Source of the DNA: Gemmatimonadota bacterium
GTDB taxonomy: Bacteria > Gemmatimonadota > Gemmatimonadetes > Gemmatimonadales > Gemmatimonadaceae
NCBI GenBank assembly: GCA_031127085.1
Contig: JARIEY010000013.1
Location: forward strand, 1 to 32,701
Direction: 5' to 3'
Length of the DNA stretch: 32,701 nt
The position numbers were made by a program, and so were the translations under genes. Position 1 is the first letter of the stretch. Every line of letters begins with the position of its first letter. The notes beneath the pieces are model-generated. The model had not been told where the DNA came from. It ran no database searches and was given only the letters and a program-made list of their open reading frames with translations. Shown here piece by piece: positions 31,284 to 32,701 of the stretch.

Positions 31284-32681
31284 CTACGCGCGCGGGGAAT
31301 CGAGAACCGGCAGGAAAATGGTGAACTCCGCACCGTGCCCGGGCGATGACTTGACGGTAATGTGCCCCTGCGCCTGCACCACGAAGGAGAAGGCCGAGGA
31401 GAGCCCGAGCCCGTTGCCCTTCCCGGTTGGCTTGGTGGTGAAGAAGGGATCGAAGATGCGATCGGCGGTGGCCTTGTCCATCCCGATACCGGAGTCCGCG
31501 ACGGTCACGCGCACATAGCGTCCCTTGAGCGCGCGCGACTCCCCCGGGATGACCGGGAAGGACTGCACGTCGCAGCCGATGCGCAGCGTGCCGCCGTCCG
31601 GCATCGCGTCGCGCGCGTTGGCGCTCATGTTCACGATCATCTGGTCGAAAAGGAACGCGTCGGCGTAGACGGGCGCGGTGGCCGGCGGCGTGCCATCGGG
31701 GAGATTGATCTCGACGGACACTTTGCGTTCGGCCACGCGCCCAATCATGCTGCGCAGCGCATCCAGGCGGACCGCCGGGTCGAAGTCGGCGATATGCGCC
31801 GCCGCGGGATGCGCGAAGGCGAGCAGGCGGCGCGTCAGCTCGCGCCCGCGTTCCACGGCGCCTTCGACATCGCGCGCCGCCTCGCGCCGGTCCTGGGGAG
31901 TCGCCGCGTCATCGGCCGCCGAGTCGGAGGCCGCGTACACGGCAGCGAGCACGTTATTGAAATCGTGGGCGATGCTCGAGGCCATGCGCCCCAGCGCCGC
32001 CGAGCGCTGGGAGAGGGCCAGGGTGTTTTCGTACGCAGACTTCTCGCGCCGCACGTGTTCGCGCTCGATGGAGAAGACCGCGACGGTCGTGAAGAAGCCG
32101 GCGAGTAGCGTGACGGCGAACTGCAGTCCGGTATACCACGCCGGCTGCGAAAACCGCGTGGTGTCCCCCATCGCCAGCAGGCTGAAGAATGGCCGCAGGA
32201 TAAGCAGGGCGAGCGCGATGATCATGCTGCGGCGGCCTGGCGACGGCGCAGCACGCACCGCAACGACAAGCGCCGAGCCGAGGGCGCCCAGTACGACGAG
32301 CCGGATGACCGACTCGTGTTCGAGATCGATGGCCACGGCCAGACAAAGCAGCACGCTGACCACCAGCGCGATCCGGAGCAGGCGGCGGCGCGGGCGATCC
32401 GGGGTGACCACGGCGTACGAGGCGTGGACGACCGCGAGCGCGGTGAACGCGCCCAGCACCGCCACCACGTATTCAAGCGCCAGGCCGGCCATACCGGCCA
32501 GATACGAGCGCCCTTGTTCGCGAAGCAGTGTGAGCACGGTCAGCGCCGAATACGTGCCCAACCCCACCCAAGCCAGCGCCACCGCGCGCATGACGGGACG
32601 ACGATAGATGACCCAGAGGCCGAAGAACGCCGACCCATACGCCAAGGTGATCGCGGCAAGCATCGCTTGCGCGAAAATCAC
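31284..32681 (-). CDS. Membrane sensor histidine kinase (HisKA-HATPase)
   Basis: Signal-transducing kinase of at least 465 residues. The N-terminal 205 residues form about six to seven hydrophobic helices (about 5-25, 33-52, 62-92, 101-119, 126-143, 152-170, 185-204) without a recognisable large periplasmic domain. HisKA follows with His239 in ASSIAHDFNNVLAAV, a motif common in kinases of the DFNN type. The ATPase domain has MIVNMSANARDAMPDGG (N box), DSGIGM (G1), FDPFFTTKPTGKGNGLGL (F/G2 boxes). GTG 32681 is the first start in the window, but the frame is open to the right edge, so the gene may begin outside. No cognate regulator is next to it. Confidence 0.9.
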   Translation of the reverse strand: MIFAQAMLAAITLAYGSAFFGLWVIYRRPVMRAVALAWVGLGTYSALTVLTLLREQGRSYLAGMAGLALEYVVAVLGAFTALAVVHASYAVVTPDRPRRRLLRIALVVSVLLCLAVAIDLEHESVIRLVVLGALGSALVVAVRAAPSPGRRSMIIALALLILRPFFSLLAMGDTTRFSQPAWYTGLQFAVTLLAGFFTTVAVFSIEREHVRREKSAYENTLALSQRSAALGRMASSIAHDFNNVLAAVYAASDSAADDAATPQDRREAARDVEGAVERGRELTRRLLAFAHPAAAHIADFDPAVRLDALRSMIGRVAERKVSVEINLPDGTPPATAPVYADAFLFDQMIVNMSANARDAMPDGGTLRIGCDVQSFPVIPGESRALKGRYVRVTVADSGIGMDKATADRIFDPFFTTKPTGKGNGLGLSSAFSFVVQAQGHITVKSSPGHGAEFTIFLPVLDSPRA

Positions 32682-32701
32682 CGAATTCGACAGCGAGTTG
32701 C

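Overview
The window comes from a high-GC, diderm (Gram-negative type) bacterium. The genes are very tightly packed, and 33 of the 34 protein genes I call run leftward on the minus strand. Two predicted outer-membrane beta-barrels and at least one clear lipobox protein support a diderm envelope. A mannose-type PTS with HPr kinase, many GTG starts and TGATG stop/start overlaps would fit a Gemmatimonadota-like genome. That placement is inference from gene content and style, not from any search.

Layout, read in the direction of transcription (right to left). (1) 32681-30723: a membrane sensor histidine kinase and a small secreted protein with a carboxypeptidase-regulatory-like domain. (2) 29883-30719, the only plus-strand gene: mazG, divergent from alr. 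(3) 29847-23602: alr-deoB-cdd-lipoprotein-beta-barrel-response-regulator/histidine-kinase, a six-gene run with overlaps or gaps of at most 4 nt. (4) 23443-16059: miaB, comEC, fbp, a B12-dependent mutase catalytic subunit and an unknown zinc-ribbon membrane protein. (5) 15905-13864: FmdB-type zinc ribbon and argS. (6) 13758-9706: PfkB-family kinase, purM, a beta-barrel and ribD. (7) 9535-5706: ribE, ribBA, ribH, nusB and a GT4 glycosyltransferase. (8) 5701-13: hpf, hprK, then the mannose-family PTS genes IIA, IIB, IIC, IID, HPr and Enzyme I.

Functionally the window covers riboflavin synthesis (ribD, ribE, ribBA, ribH), one purine step (purM), nucleoside salvage (deoB, cdd), cell-wall precursor supply (alr), nucleotide-pool cleaning (mazG), translation and tRNA functions (argS, miaB, hpf), rRNA antitermination (nusB), gluconeogenesis (fbp), DNA uptake (comEC), and a complete phosphoryl chain from PEP through EI and HPr to a mannose-type EII, with HprK/P as regulator. 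No sugar-catabolic gene lies beside the PTS, so its substrate, and whether it works in transport or only in regulation, cannot be read here.

The least explained material is in the few gaps. One 24-nt G-rich tandem repeat occurs immediately before the start codons of both ribE and the pfkB-type kinase. The gaps before miaB, before the zinc-ribbon membrane gene and before the FmdB gene hold related elements built on the palindrome AATCCGGATT; the first two have inverted ends. A tandem pyrimidine-rich leader precedes fbp. Several of these genes have no visible Shine-Dalgarno sequence. No rRNA, tRNA, CRISPR array, insertion sequence or phage gene was recognised. No gene-free stretch exceeds about 170 nt.
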